DNA of 64,000 bases. It comes from Tolypeutes matacus. Taxonomy: Eukaryota > Chordata > Mammalia > Cingulata > Chlamyphoridae. The stretch covers positions 35,023,424-35,087,423 of the forward strand of contig JAKSZT010054304.1 in NCBI GenBank assembly GCA_026826555.1, in the 5' to 3' direction. The translations under genes and the position numbers were made by a program. Position 1 is the first letter of the stretch. Each line of letters begins with the position of its first letter. Below the pieces are notes generated by a model. It saw only the letters and a program-made list of their open reading frames with translations. It did not search any database and was not told where the DNA came from. Positions 46,366 to 55,845 of the stretch are shown piece after piece.

Positions 46366-47071
46366 ACAAAGAAATTATTGTTTTTTAAAGCTTCCTCTGT
46401 GGAAAAGTTCTTTTATTCTGGGCTCTTCAGAGCCATGTCTTGGCTTTCCACCTGGAGAACTGGCTTACTACCACAAATGTTCATAGTTAAGTATCATCCC
46501 TCATACTATGTGCATGCTGAGGATGAGGGGACCTGGGAAGAAAAGGAACTCAGTTAACAGTTGGTAATTATTTCAAGTTAGATAAAGAAACTCGGGTACT
46601 GGCTAGAACCTTCTTTTTCCAACAGCTTTACAGGGATATAATACCCTGAATTAGATAACTTTCAACATAAAATAGAGTGGTTTCTGTTTTCTGCAGAAGA
46701 ATTGGACACAAGATTAAGATTATGGTCTGCCAGAACTACCCCTTTATATTTCCCTACGTCTTTTTATCCTTAATGACTAAATTGTTCTCCACACACCTGA
46801 GCAGGAAAGGTTTAACTCAGCAGGCCTGGGCTGCTCAGGCCTTACAGAGTCCAAAGAAAGACCTGTCTTTAGGACTGGCCCTTGACTGGCTTCTGGGAGA
46901 AAATTTCTGAGGCCTTGGAATATTCTCTCTGATAAGAGTGATATGAGTGCCTGAGTCTTTTGTACCTCCTCCCTTTCCTTCTATCTACTCTTTCCCCCTC
47001 CTCCTCTCCTTCTCTTCCAACTTTCATGGATATTCCACTCATTGAAAATATACTAGGTTTGATAGCACATT
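46366..47071. other. Unassigned sequence before the L1
   Basis: No supported gene; frames at 46345-46557 and 46677-46910 lack domains. The segment 46790-46960 looks like a repeat by composition (CTGAGCAGGAAAGG, GCCTGGGCTGCTCAGGCC) but I cannot name it. Positions 46965-47020 are pyrimidine-rich. Confidence 0.45.
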
Positions 47072-47086
47072 AAAATCATATCATCT
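47072..47086. repeat. Target-site duplication of the full-length L1, left copy
   Basis: AAAATCATATCATCT, identical at 55169-55183. It is preceded by ATT, so the nick site is TT/AAAA, the preferred L1 endonuclease target. Confidence 0.95.
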
Positions 47087-47284
47087 GAGGGAGGAGCCGA
47101 GATGGCAGCAGAGTGAGGAGCTCCTAGGAGCTCGTGCTGCAGGGCAGATGGTAATCACCCAGAGCTACCTAGAGCACCTGTTTGGGGGCCCCAGGAGACC
47201 AGCAGAGTATCCTGCACTATTTCTTGAAAGTATGGGAGGAGGAGACTGCCCATCTGCAGAGAGAATTCATGAGTAGAGCCCTCC

Positions 47285-48030
47285 ACGACGCGGAGGTCGG
47301 TGCCTGTGGTGCAAGCCGCCTTGGGAGCTATTCTGTGGCTGGAGTTGGAAGCTCTATTTCCCAAAAAAACGGGGTAGGAAGGCACGGTTCAGCTACTGAT
47401 TGGTGAATTCAATGGGCTAAAGTATAATCCTAGGAACAACTCCAGGTCAGAAGGAGGCTGGTAGCCACCATTTTGACTCTACCCCTGGCCTGAGGGGAAG
47501 CAGGGCTGGTTGAAAATCACAGTGCTGGTAAGGACCTGCTTCTTTCCACCCAGGTCAGATTACAGGTCTAGCCTAAAACTCAGCCACACCTCTGGCAGGG
47601 AGGAAGCTGGGGGGACCTACACAACTTCTCTGGGAAACTGCAAGCCACACCGCAGAGGCCAGTGCCCATCCTGCTCTAGTGGCGCAAGCTGCCTCAGGAG
47701 CTGTTCTGTGGCTGGAGTTAGAAGCTCCCTTTCCAATAAATGGGGGAGGAAGGGACAGTTGTCCACCGAGCTCAGCTACTGATTAGTGGACTCAGCTGGC
47801 TAAGGTATACTCCTAGAAACAGCTAGGGTTTGATCCTGTCCAGGTTGGAAGGAATCCTTTAGTGACCATTTTGACTCTGCCCCCAGCATGAGGGGGAAGC
47901 CTGGCTGACTGAAAAACCAGTGAAATTAGGGACTGGCTTCTTTCCACCAAGATTGGACTGCAGCCCTAGACTAGGCTCCAGCCCCACCTCCAGCAGGGGG
48001 GAAGCTGGCAGGACATGCACCAGGCTCTAC
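47285..48030 (+). repeat. Two tandem units of about 373 bp in the L1 5' UTR
   Basis: GTGGTGCAAGCCGCC at 47306 recurs as GTGGCGCAAGCTGCC at 47679. Matching landmarks keep the same order: CTATTCTGTGGCTGGAGTT / CTGTTCTGTGGCTGGAGTT, CAGCTACTGATTGGTG / CAGCTACTGATTAGTG, CACCATTTTGACTCT / GACCATTTTGACTCT, CTGCTTCTTTCCACC / CTGGCTTCTTTCCACC and CAGCCACACCTCTGGCAGGG / CAGCCCCACCTCCAGCAGGG. The offset between pairs stays near 373-400 bases, so this is a true tandem duplication. Confidence 0.9.
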
Positions 48031-49250
48031 AGGCAACTGCAAGTGCTCTCCGCTGGCACAGACTGAATAGTCAGTCACCTGGGGCTGCATGCCAGCACCG
48101 CAATAGGACAGGAGAGGAACTGGGTATCCTCGGCCAGCAGGAGTTTTCAGTCCACAAAAACTGGTTTGTTGAATGCTTTCAAGTCCATCTCCACCTCTAT
48201 CCTCCCATAGGATAGGAGGGAGCTGGTGCTTCCTCAGCCTCTCAGGGTAACTGCAGGAATTTTCTGCCTGCACAAACTTGACCACTGGGCACCTCTGGTT
48301 CCACCCCTATCCCCAATAGGACAACAGATGGACTGTGTTTGCCCAGTCTCTGGGTAGCTGCAGCTGCTTTTAGCCCCCACAGCCTGGACTGGTAGGTACT
48401 TGTGGATCCACCCCCACCTCCCAATAGGAAAGGAGGGGACTGGTGTTTCCATAGCCTTTCTGGGCAATGACAGACTTTTGGCCTGCAGGGACTGGGCTGT
48501 TGGATGCCTATGGATCCACCCCCACCCCCAATAGGATAGGAAGGGGCTGGTGTCTTCATAGACAATCCGGACAATGTGGGTACTTTCATCCTACAGGGAC
48601 TGATCTTTTGGGTACCTGTGGATTCAACCCTATGCCTTAATAGGATAGGAGGGGGCTGGTGTTTCCTCAGCCTCTCCAAGCAATAGCAGATATTCTTGGC
48701 CTAGAGGGACTGAACTATTGGGCGCCTGTAGAACCACCCCCACCACCCAATAGGATAGGGGCTGGTGCTTCCTTAGCCACTCTGGGCAATGGTGGGTACT
48801 TTCAGCCTCCAGAGGCTGAACTGTTGGGCATCAGTGTTCCATTTCCACCCCTAAAGGGCAGAAGGGACATTACTCCCTCAGCTTCTCAGGGCAACTGCAG
48901 GTGTATTCAGCCCACACAGATTAGATTGTTGGGTACTCAAGTGGGTCAATTCCCCCTGGGCAGGGAGGGGGTCTGGTGCTACATCAGTTTACTTGAGTAA
49001 TTGTGGTCATTTTGGACCCACAAGGCATAGATTGCTGCCCACAACTCTAGCTCAATCCCTGCCCAAGGTAGGGGAGGAAGATATGAAGTTTTATCAGTCT
49101 CTCCAGGCAACTACAGTCTTGTCCTGCCCAACTTGGATTATTATACATGGCCACAGCTCTGTCCCTACCCCTGACAGAGGAGAAAGGTGGGAGAAGTTTC
49201 ATCAATTCCTGGGGCAACATGGACAGCTTCAGCCTCCATAGCTTACAGCA
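47950..49250 (+). repeat. About ten tandem units of about 108 bp in the L1 5' UTR
   Basis: The anchor CAATAGGATAGGAGGGG-CTGGTG, preceded by a CCACCCCCACC block and followed by 'tcctcagcctctc..gcaa', recurs at about 48103, 48207, 48316, 48424, 48531, 48640 and 48750, spaced 104-110 bases, with degenerate copies at about 47993, 48853, 48957, 49068 and 49170. Units are GGACTG-rich, for instance GGGACTGGGCTGTTGGATGCC (48489-48509) and GGGACTGAACTATTGGGCGCC (48705-48725). Central units are the most alike and the outer ones the most diverged, as in arrays grown by unequal exchange or by strand slippage during reverse transcription. Confidence 0.92.
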
Positions 49251-49410
49251 CCAACTACATCCTTAGCTCCTACTACACAACCAGCAAGGGAGTAAAGATA
49301 AGAAAGCCCTAAACTAAATGGAGAAACTGCACCCAGAATAAATACATTTAGCAAGCCAGATGTGAAAGCACCAACCAAAAATTACAAGCCATACCAAGAG
49401 ATAGGAAGAT

Positions 49411-50290
49411 ATGGCCCAGTTAAAGGAACAAAATAAGCCTGAAAATGACATAAAGGAGTTGAGACAACTAATCATAGATGTTCAAACAAACCTCCTTAAT
49501 AAATTCAATGAGATGGCTAAAGAGATTAAGGATATTAAGAAGATAATGGATGAGCACAAAGAAGAATTTGAAAGCATACATAGAAAAATAGCAGATCTTA
49601 CAGGAATGAAAGGTGCAATAAATGAAATTAAAAATACACTGGAGGCATAACAGCATATTTGAGAAAGCAGAAGAAAGGATTGATGAGCTCGAAGACATGG
49701 CCTCTGACAGTGAACATACAAAAGAACAGATGAAGAAAATAATAGAAAAAATTGAACAGGGTCTCAGGGAACTAAGTGACAGCAAGAGACATGCAAACAT
49801 ATGTGTCATGGGTGTCCCAGAAGGAGAAGACAAGGGAAAAGGAGCAGAAGGAATATTTGAGGAAATAATGGTAGAAAATTTCCCAACTCTATTGAAGGAC
49901 ATAGATATCCGTGTCCAAGAAGCCCAACATACTCCCATCCGAATAAATCTGAATAGACCAACTCCAAGAAACATACTAATCAGAATGTCAAATGCCAAAG
50001 ACAAAGAGAGAATTCTGAGAGCAGCAAGAGAAAAGCAATGTATAACCTATAAGGGATACCCAGTAAGATTAAGTGCTGATTTCCCATCAGAAACCATGGA
50101 GGCAAGAAGGCAGTGGTATGATATATTTAATATACTGCAAAAGAAAAACTGCCAGCCAAGAATTTTATATCCAGCAAGATAATCTTTCAAAATGAGGGTG
50201 AGTTTAGAATATTCACAGATAAGCAGAAACTGCTAGAGTTTATAACAAAAAAGACCAGCTTTGCAGGAAATACTAATGGGAGGGTTGTAG
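49411..50290 (+). pseudogene. ORF1: L1 ORF1 (RNA-binding chaperone), disrupted
   Basis: ORF1p is the trimeric nucleic-acid chaperone that coats L1 RNA in the cytoplasm. Starting at the ATG at 49411 the product is rich in Lys/Glu heptads (coiled coil) for 79 codons until a TAA at 49648-49650. The coiled coil goes on in another frame (about 49650 onward, ERIDELED), followed by the RRM core with NICVMGVPEGE and RPTPRNILIRM, and the C-terminal domain with ADFPSETMEARRQW up to the TAA at 50180-50182. The last 35 or so codons are legible to a TAG at 50288-50290 only with two more frame changes. Thus at least three disruptions. The legible length, about 293 codons, is shorter than human ORF1p (338 residues), mainly in the N-terminal part. 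It sits directly before ORF2, as always in L1. Confidence 0.92.
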
Positions 50291-50401
50291 CCTGAAAAGA
50301 AAAGATGAGAGAGAGGCTTGGAAGAGAGTCTAGAAATGATAACTGTATCAGTAACCGTAATTATAAGTGTCAAAATAAAATGACAAAACTCAAAGATCAA
50401 A

Positions 50402-51111
50402 ATGGATGAAATGAGAACTTCCTTTATGGTAATAACATTGAATGTTAATGGATTAAACTCCCCAATCAAAAGACACAGAATGGTGGAATGGATAAAAAAA
50501 TGTAAGCCACCTATATGCTGTCTGCAAGAGACTCATCTTAGACCCAAAGATACCAATAGATTGAAAGTAAAAGATTGGAAAAAGATATTCCATGCATGCA
50601 GTAACCAAAAAAAAAAAAAAGCTGGGGTAGCTATACTTATATCAGATAATATAGACTTTAAAAGCAAAACTGTTGTTAGAGACAAGGAAGGACATAACAT
50701 ATTAATAAAAGGAATGATTCACCAAGAAGAAATAACAATCATAAATGTATATGCACCTAACCAGGATGCCCCAAGGTACATGAGGCAAACACTGGCAAAA
50801 CTGAAGGGAGAAATAGACATCTCTACAATAATAGTTGGAAACTTCAATACACCACTCTCAGCACTGGATAGAACATCTGGGCAGAGGATCAATAAAGAAA
50901 CAGAGAGCTTGAATAATATGATAAATGGGCTAAACCTAATAGACATATATAGAACATTGCACACCAAAACAGCAGAATATACATTCTTCTCAAGTGCTCA
51001 TGGATCTTTCTCCAGGATAAACCATATGTTGGGCCACAAAGCAGATCTCAATAAATTCAACAAAATTGAAATTATACAAAGCACTTTCTCTTATAATGGA
51101 ATAAAATTGGA
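50402..51111 (+). other. Endonuclease domain of ORF2 with lost catalytic residues
   Basis: Within the open first part of ORF2, positions equal to catalytic residues of the human L1 endonuclease are changed. The GDFN motif is GNFN (N at codon 147, 50840-50842); the '(R)IDH' aspartate is Asn (codon 207, 51020-51022); the 'SDH' motif that carries the catalytic histidine is SYN (codons 230-232, 51089-51097). The domain fold otherwise looks complete. These replacements alone would abolish nicking. Confidence 0.85.
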
Positions 51112-53796
51112 AATCAACAAGCAGCAGAAAAGGGGAAAATTCACATATATATGGAGATTAAATAGCACACTCTTAAATAATCAGTGGGTCAAAAAAGAAA
51201 TTTTAAGAGAAATCAATAAATATTTCAAGATGAATGACAATGAGAATACAACATTTCAGAACACATGGGATGCAGCAAAGGCAGTGCTGAGAGGAAAATT
51301 TATGGCCCTCAATGCTTACATTAAAAAAGAAGAAAGAGCTAAAATCAATGACCTAACCACACAGCTGGAGGAACTAGAAAAAGAACAGCAAACTAATCCC
51401 AAAGCAAGATGAAGGAATGAAATAACAAAGATCAGAGCAGAAATAAATGAAATTGAGAACAAAAAAAAAACAATACAGAGAATTAACAAAACCAAAAGTT
51501 GGTTCTTTGAGAAGATTAACAAAATCGACAAACTCTTAGCTAGACTGACTAAGAAAAAAAGAGTAGATGCAAATAAATGAAATAAAAAATGAAAATGGGA
51601 ACATTATTAATGACCCCACAGAAATAAGAGAGATCATAAGAGGATACTATGAACAACTTTATGCCAAAAAACTAGAAAATATAGATGAAATGGAAAAATT
51701 CCTAGGAACGTACAAACAACTATACGGAACCTAGAAGAAATAGAAGACCTCAACAAACCAATTACAAGTAAAGAGATTGAAACAGTCATCAAACAGCTCC
51801 CCAAAATGAAAAAGCCGAGGCCCAGACAGTTTCACAAGTGATTTCTACCAAGCATTCAAAGAAGATTTAATACCAATCTTACTCAAGTTCTTCCGAAAAA
51901 CTGAACAAGAAAGAATGCTACCAAACTCATTCTATGAAGCCAATATCACCCTAATACCAAAGCCAGATTAAGATATTACAGAAAAAAAGAAAATTACAGA
52001 CCCATTTCTCTAATGAATACAGATGCAAAATCCTCAATAAAATACTTGCTAATCGAATCCAACAACACATTAAAAGAATTATTCATCACGATCAAGTGGG
52101 TTTTATATCAGGCATGCAAGGCTGGTTCAATTCAAGAAAATCAATCAACATAATACACCACATTAATAAATTAAAGAAGAAAAATCATATGATCTTATCG
52201 ATTGACACAGAAGAGGCATTTGACAAAATACAGCAACCTTTCTTGATAAAAATACTACAAAAAATAGGAATTGAAGGAAACTTTCTCAACATGATAAAGA
52301 CCATATATGAAAAACCCACAGTTAACATTGTACTCAATGGTGAAAGACTGAAAGCTTTCCAGTTGAGATCAGGGACAAGACAAAGATGCCTATTGTCACC
52401 ACTGTTGTTCAATATAGTGCTAGAGGTTCTAGCTAGAGCAATCAGGCAAGAAAAAAAATAAAAGGCATCCAAATTCGAAATGAAGAATTAAAACTTTCAC
52501 TATTTGCAGATGATATGTATGTCATATTGTATATAGAAAGTCCTGAAAAATCTACAACAAAGCTGCTAGATCTAATAAATGATTTCAGTAGAGTGTCAGG
52601 ATACAAGATATATACACAAAAATCAGTGGTGTTTCTATACACTAGTAAATGCACAATCTGAGGAGAAGTCAGGAAAAAAATTCCATTTACAATAGCAACT
52701 AAAAGAATCAAATATTTAAGAATAAATTTAACCAAGGATGTAAAGCACTTGTATTCAGAAAACTATAATGCATTGCTAAAAGAAATTTAAAAAGACCTAA
52801 ATAATTGGAAGAACGTTCCATGCTCATGGATTGGAAGACTAAATATCATTAAGATGTCAATTCTACCCAAATTGATATAGAGATTCAATGTAATCCCAAT
52901 AAAAATTCCACGAGCATTTTTTAAACAAATGGAAAACACAATTATCAAATTTATCTGGAAGAGTAAGAGGTCCCAAATAGCCAGAAACATCTTAAAAAGG
53001 AAAAGCAAAGTTGGAGAACTCTCACTTGCAAACTTGAAATCATATTACCTAGCTAGAGTGGTAAAAACAGCATGGTACTGGCATAAACATAGACACACAG
53101 ACCAATGGAATTGAATTGATGGTTCAGAAACAGACCCTCACATCTATGGCCAAGTAATTTTTGACAAGCTTGTCAAACCCACCCAGCTGGGAAAGTACAG
53201 TTTATTCAACAAACAGTCTGGGAAAACTGGATACCCATAACCAAAGGAAAGAAAGAAGACCCCTATCTCACACCTTATACAAAAATTAACTCAAAATGGA
53301 TCAAAGACCTAAATATTATAGCAAATACAATAAAACTCCTAGAAGAAAATGTAAGGAAACCTCTTCAAGACATGGTGGTAGGTGGTGGATTCTTAAACCT
53401 TACACCAAAAGCACAAACAATGAAAGAAAACACAGATAAATGGGATGCCCGCAAACTAAACACTTCTGTGATTCAAAGGACTTATCAAGGGGGTGAAAAG
53501 GCAGCCCACTCAATGGGAAAAAATATTTGGAAACCACATATCTGATAAGGGATTGATTTCCATTCTATATAAAGAGATCATACAACTTAACAATAAAAGA
53601 ACAAGCAATCCAATTAAAAAATGGACAAAAGATTTAAATAGACATTTCTCCAAAGAGGAAATACAAATGGCCAAAAAGCACATGAAAAAAATGTTCCATA
53701 TCACTAGCTATTAGGGAAATGCAAATTAAAACAACAATGAGTTATCATCTAACACCACAAAGAATGGGCATTATTTAAAAAATAGACAACAATAAG

Positions 53797-53850
53797 TGCT
53801 GGAGAGGATGTGGAGAAATAGAAACACTCTTTTACTGTTGGTGGGAGTGT
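53797..53850 (+). other. ORF2 C-terminal Cys-rich knuckle, His replaced
   Basis: The L1 C-terminal motif CX3CX7HX4C is legible: Cys at 53797-53799, Cys at 53809-53811, then Tyr (TAC, 53833-53835) where His is expected, and Cys at 53848-53850. The GCGEI core and YCWWEC are clear. The motif is needed for retrotransposition in studied L1s, so this is another inactivating change. Confidence 0.8.
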
Positions 53851-54227
53851 AAAATGGTGCAGCCTCCGTGGAAATCAGTTTGGCGGTTCCTGAAGAAGCT
53901 AAATACAGAACTGCCATATGATGCAGCAATTCCTCTGCTAGGAATATATCCAGAAGAGCTAAAAACTATGACACACACAGACATCTGACAATGATGTTCA
54001 TAGCAGCATTATTCACAATTGCCAAAAGATGGAAACAACCCGAGTGTCCATCATCCAATGAATGGATAAACAAAATGTGGTATATACATATGATGGAATA
54101 CTATGCTGCAGCAAGAATAAATGAAATTGGGACACATGTGATAACATGAACAAATCTTGAAAACACTCTACTAAGCGAAGTAAGCCAGACACAAAATGAC
54201 AAATATTGCATATTCTCATTAATATGA

Positions 54228-55168
54228 ACTAAATATGAAGAATAAACACATGGAGTTAAAACTTAGAGTATAGGTTACTAGGAGATAAGAGGAGGGTTGA
54301 GAAGAAATACTGATGCTTAATGTATGTAGAAGCTTTAATTAACTTGACTGTAAAGGTGTGGAAATGGATAGAGTTGATGGTAACACATTACAGTGAGTAG
54401 CAACTGGTTTATAAATGGGATTGTGGCTGTAAAGGGTAGTCTGAGGAAGTAAATGTCAATTGAAAGAAAGCTAAAGAATAATCTAGGGACTGAATAACAC
54501 AGTGAACCCAGAGGTGGATGAGAATTGTGGTTGAGGGTACAAATGCAAGAGTGTCCTGTGAGCTAGAGCAGATGTATATCACTATTGCAGGGTGGTGGGA
54601 ATGTGGAGAAGCATGGGAAAACTACAATTGGTGTGACCTATAGACTGTGGTTAACAGCAATACTGTAATATTCTTGCATCAACGCAAAAGATGTACTGTG
54701 TTGATAATGGAGGTGTATGGAAAAAATGTGCCAGGTGTATGCTATGGACCATGGTTGGTGGTAATAGTCTGATGATATTATCTCAAAATCTGTAACAAAT
54801 GTTCCAGCACGGTGTATTGTGTTGGTGAAGGGGTATTGTGTGGGAATTCTACACATGAGTTTGATTGTTTTGCCAGTTCAACAACCTCTGTAATAATATA
54901 TATATTTTTAAAAAATAGGGTAGGTTGGGGGAAAAATACACCAAATGTAGGATAAGGATTATAGTTAGTAGTAATATTTTGATGATGTTCTTGCATAGTT
55001 TGTAACAAATGTTTCACAACAATGCAAAGTGTTGGTGGAGGGGTGATGTATGAGATCCCTGTATGATGTTATGTATGTTTACTTTGTAATTTCACAATCT
55101 TTACTATACAGTTATTGTTTATGCAAGTCATGTATGAATGATGTACTTCAATAAAAAATATATTTTAA
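54228..55168 (+). other. L1 3' UTR with three related modules
   Basis: Noncoding. Three related modules begin at about 54639 (TATAGACTGTGGTTAACAGCAA), 54741 (CTATGGACCATGGTTGGTGG) and 54959 (TTATAGTTAGTAGTAATATT). Each goes on with '..gatgat..ttgcat../..tgtaacaaatgtt..' and then a 'tgttggtg(g)agggg' type segment. Spacing is about 102 and 218 bases. The same module is present once in the repeat at 10616-12195 and, in reverse, at 19110-19560. Short open frames on the minus strand here (54638-54856, 54778-55017) are chance. Confidence 0.8.
55150..55155 (+). promoter_or_regulatory. L1 polyadenylation signal AATAAA
   Basis: AATAAA lies 14 bases before the end of the element, followed by an A/T-rich tail and the right target-site duplication. 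Confidence 0.8.
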
Positions 55169-55183
55169 AAAATCATATCATCT
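55169..55183. repeat. Target-site duplication of the full-length L1, right copy
   Basis: Identical 15-bp match to 47072-47086. Confidence 0.95.
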
Positions 55184-55699
55184 ATGTTACACAAAGATCC
55201 TTTTGTATCTTTCCAAAATTGGAGTTTCATTATGTCAGCTAAATTTGTTTTCATAAAAAAAAATCTTGTCACATGCTAATATTTGAGTTAGTGAGATAAT
55301 TGATAGGTTATTTTCTCTTTTACTACATTTGCTCTCTGATAATCTTGTTCTAAACATTTCCCATACATTTCCATCTTTAAAAAAATGAATGTTAGAAGAA
55401 ATCTGGGGATTTATACTGTTAAAAAACTTTGATATCTTTTTAAATGTCATAGAATAAAACATGAAATATGAAAGCCTATGTTTAAATTTCTAATTAAATT
55501 CCTTGAGAAATTCCTAGCTCCTGCCTACTACATGGTTCACAAATATAAAACATTTGTGATTAAAATAATTTTGTTAATATTGAAAGTATGCCTTTCTCTG
55601 TTTTTTCTATTCAATATTTAAGAAAAATTGATATTCAATTGATTTTACTGACTTATGATCTATGTCCTATGTGCTTTACCTACATCTGAACCAAGTTTT
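55184..55699. other. Unassigned sequence
   Basis: Host DNA after the L1; AT-rich; the minus-strand frame 55235-55462 has no domain. Confidence 0.5.
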
Positions 55700-55845
55700 C
55701 CTTTAACCTTTATTTATATTTGGTTTCCCACATATTGTCACTCATTAAACTGTAAACTCATCAAAGGCAAGGAGGTTGTGCTATTCAAGTGTTATCACCA
55801 ATGCCTAGTAGTATATCTGTCACATAGTAGGAAGAAAATAGATGC
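55700..55845 (+). mobile_element. L2 3' end
   Basis: CATTAAACTGTAAACTCATCAAAGGCAAGGAGGTTGTGC (about 55745) corresponds to the 'ctagactgtaagctccttgagggcaggga' block and CACCAATGCCTAGTAGTATATCTGTCACATAGTAGG (about 55797) to the 'cagtgcctagcacagtgcctggcacatagtagg' block. This is a clear, though diverged, L2 terminus. Confidence 0.7.

Larger units (their letters stand above)
47087..49410 (+). promoter_or_regulatory. L1 5' UTR / internal promoter region
   Basis: In L1 the 5' UTR holds the internal pol II promoter. The first 25 bases contain GAGATGGC (47100-47107), close to the YY1 site that fixes the start site in human L1; this function is inferred here. The rest is made of tandem units: two of about 373 bp, then about ten of about 108 bp. 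Multi-unit 5' UTRs are known from rodent L1, where monomers add promoter strength. Open frames on both strands (47155-47385, 47182-47406, 47971-48285, 48242-48679, 48659-49000 and others) exist because the region is GC-rich and repetitive. Confidence 0.8.
50402..54227 (+). pseudogene. ORF2: L1 ORF2 (endonuclease-reverse transcriptase), disrupted
   Basis: ORF2p nicks DNA and copies L1 RNA at the nick. From the ATG at 50402, 336 codons stay open: an AP-type endonuclease with N14 (ITLNVNGLN), E43 (LQETHL) and NVYAPN kept. The first disabling stop is TGA at 51410-51412. After it come further frameshifts and stops (near 51565, 51732, 51820, 51969, 52459, 52788 and more). The reverse transcriptase is legible in pieces: [12 protein letters not shown] (about 52200), [11 protein letters not shown] in place of the usual GCPLSP (about 52370), and the catalytic FADD box at 52503-52514. 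The C-terminal Cys-rich segment is legible at 53797-53850. Total length, about 1,275 codons, equals human ORF2p. The G+C and codon bias (A-rich plus strand) are typical of L1. Confidence 0.95.
47087..55168 (+). mobile_element. Full-length L1 (LINE-1) retrotransposon, inactive
   Basis: An 8.08-kb insertion bounded by identical 15-bp target-site duplications at a TT/AAAA site. Order: GC-rich 5' UTR (47087-49410) beginning GAGGGAGGAGCCGAGATGGC, like other mammalian L1 5' ends; ORF1 (49411-50290); a spacer; ORF2 (50402-54227); and a 3' UTR (about 0.94 kb) ending with AATAAA and an A-rich tail. It is longer than a human L1 (about 6 kb) mainly because of the 2.3-kb tandemly repeated 5' UTR. Both ORFs carry several disabling changes, so it cannot move by itself. 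The intact 5' end and exact duplications show that it arrived as one complete insertion. Its sequence differs greatly in G+C from the AT-rich flanks. Confidence 0.97.

Noticed and set aside
48103..48780. CRISPR-like array because of regular 108-bp spacing
   Set aside because: The whole unit repeats, not short repeats around unique spacers, and the genome is eukaryotic; it is an L1 promoter array.
49468..50004. 178-codon minus-strand open frame opposite ORF1
   Set aside because: It is the shadow of the A-rich ORF1 coding strand, which gives Ser/Leu/Phe/Ile-rich complements.
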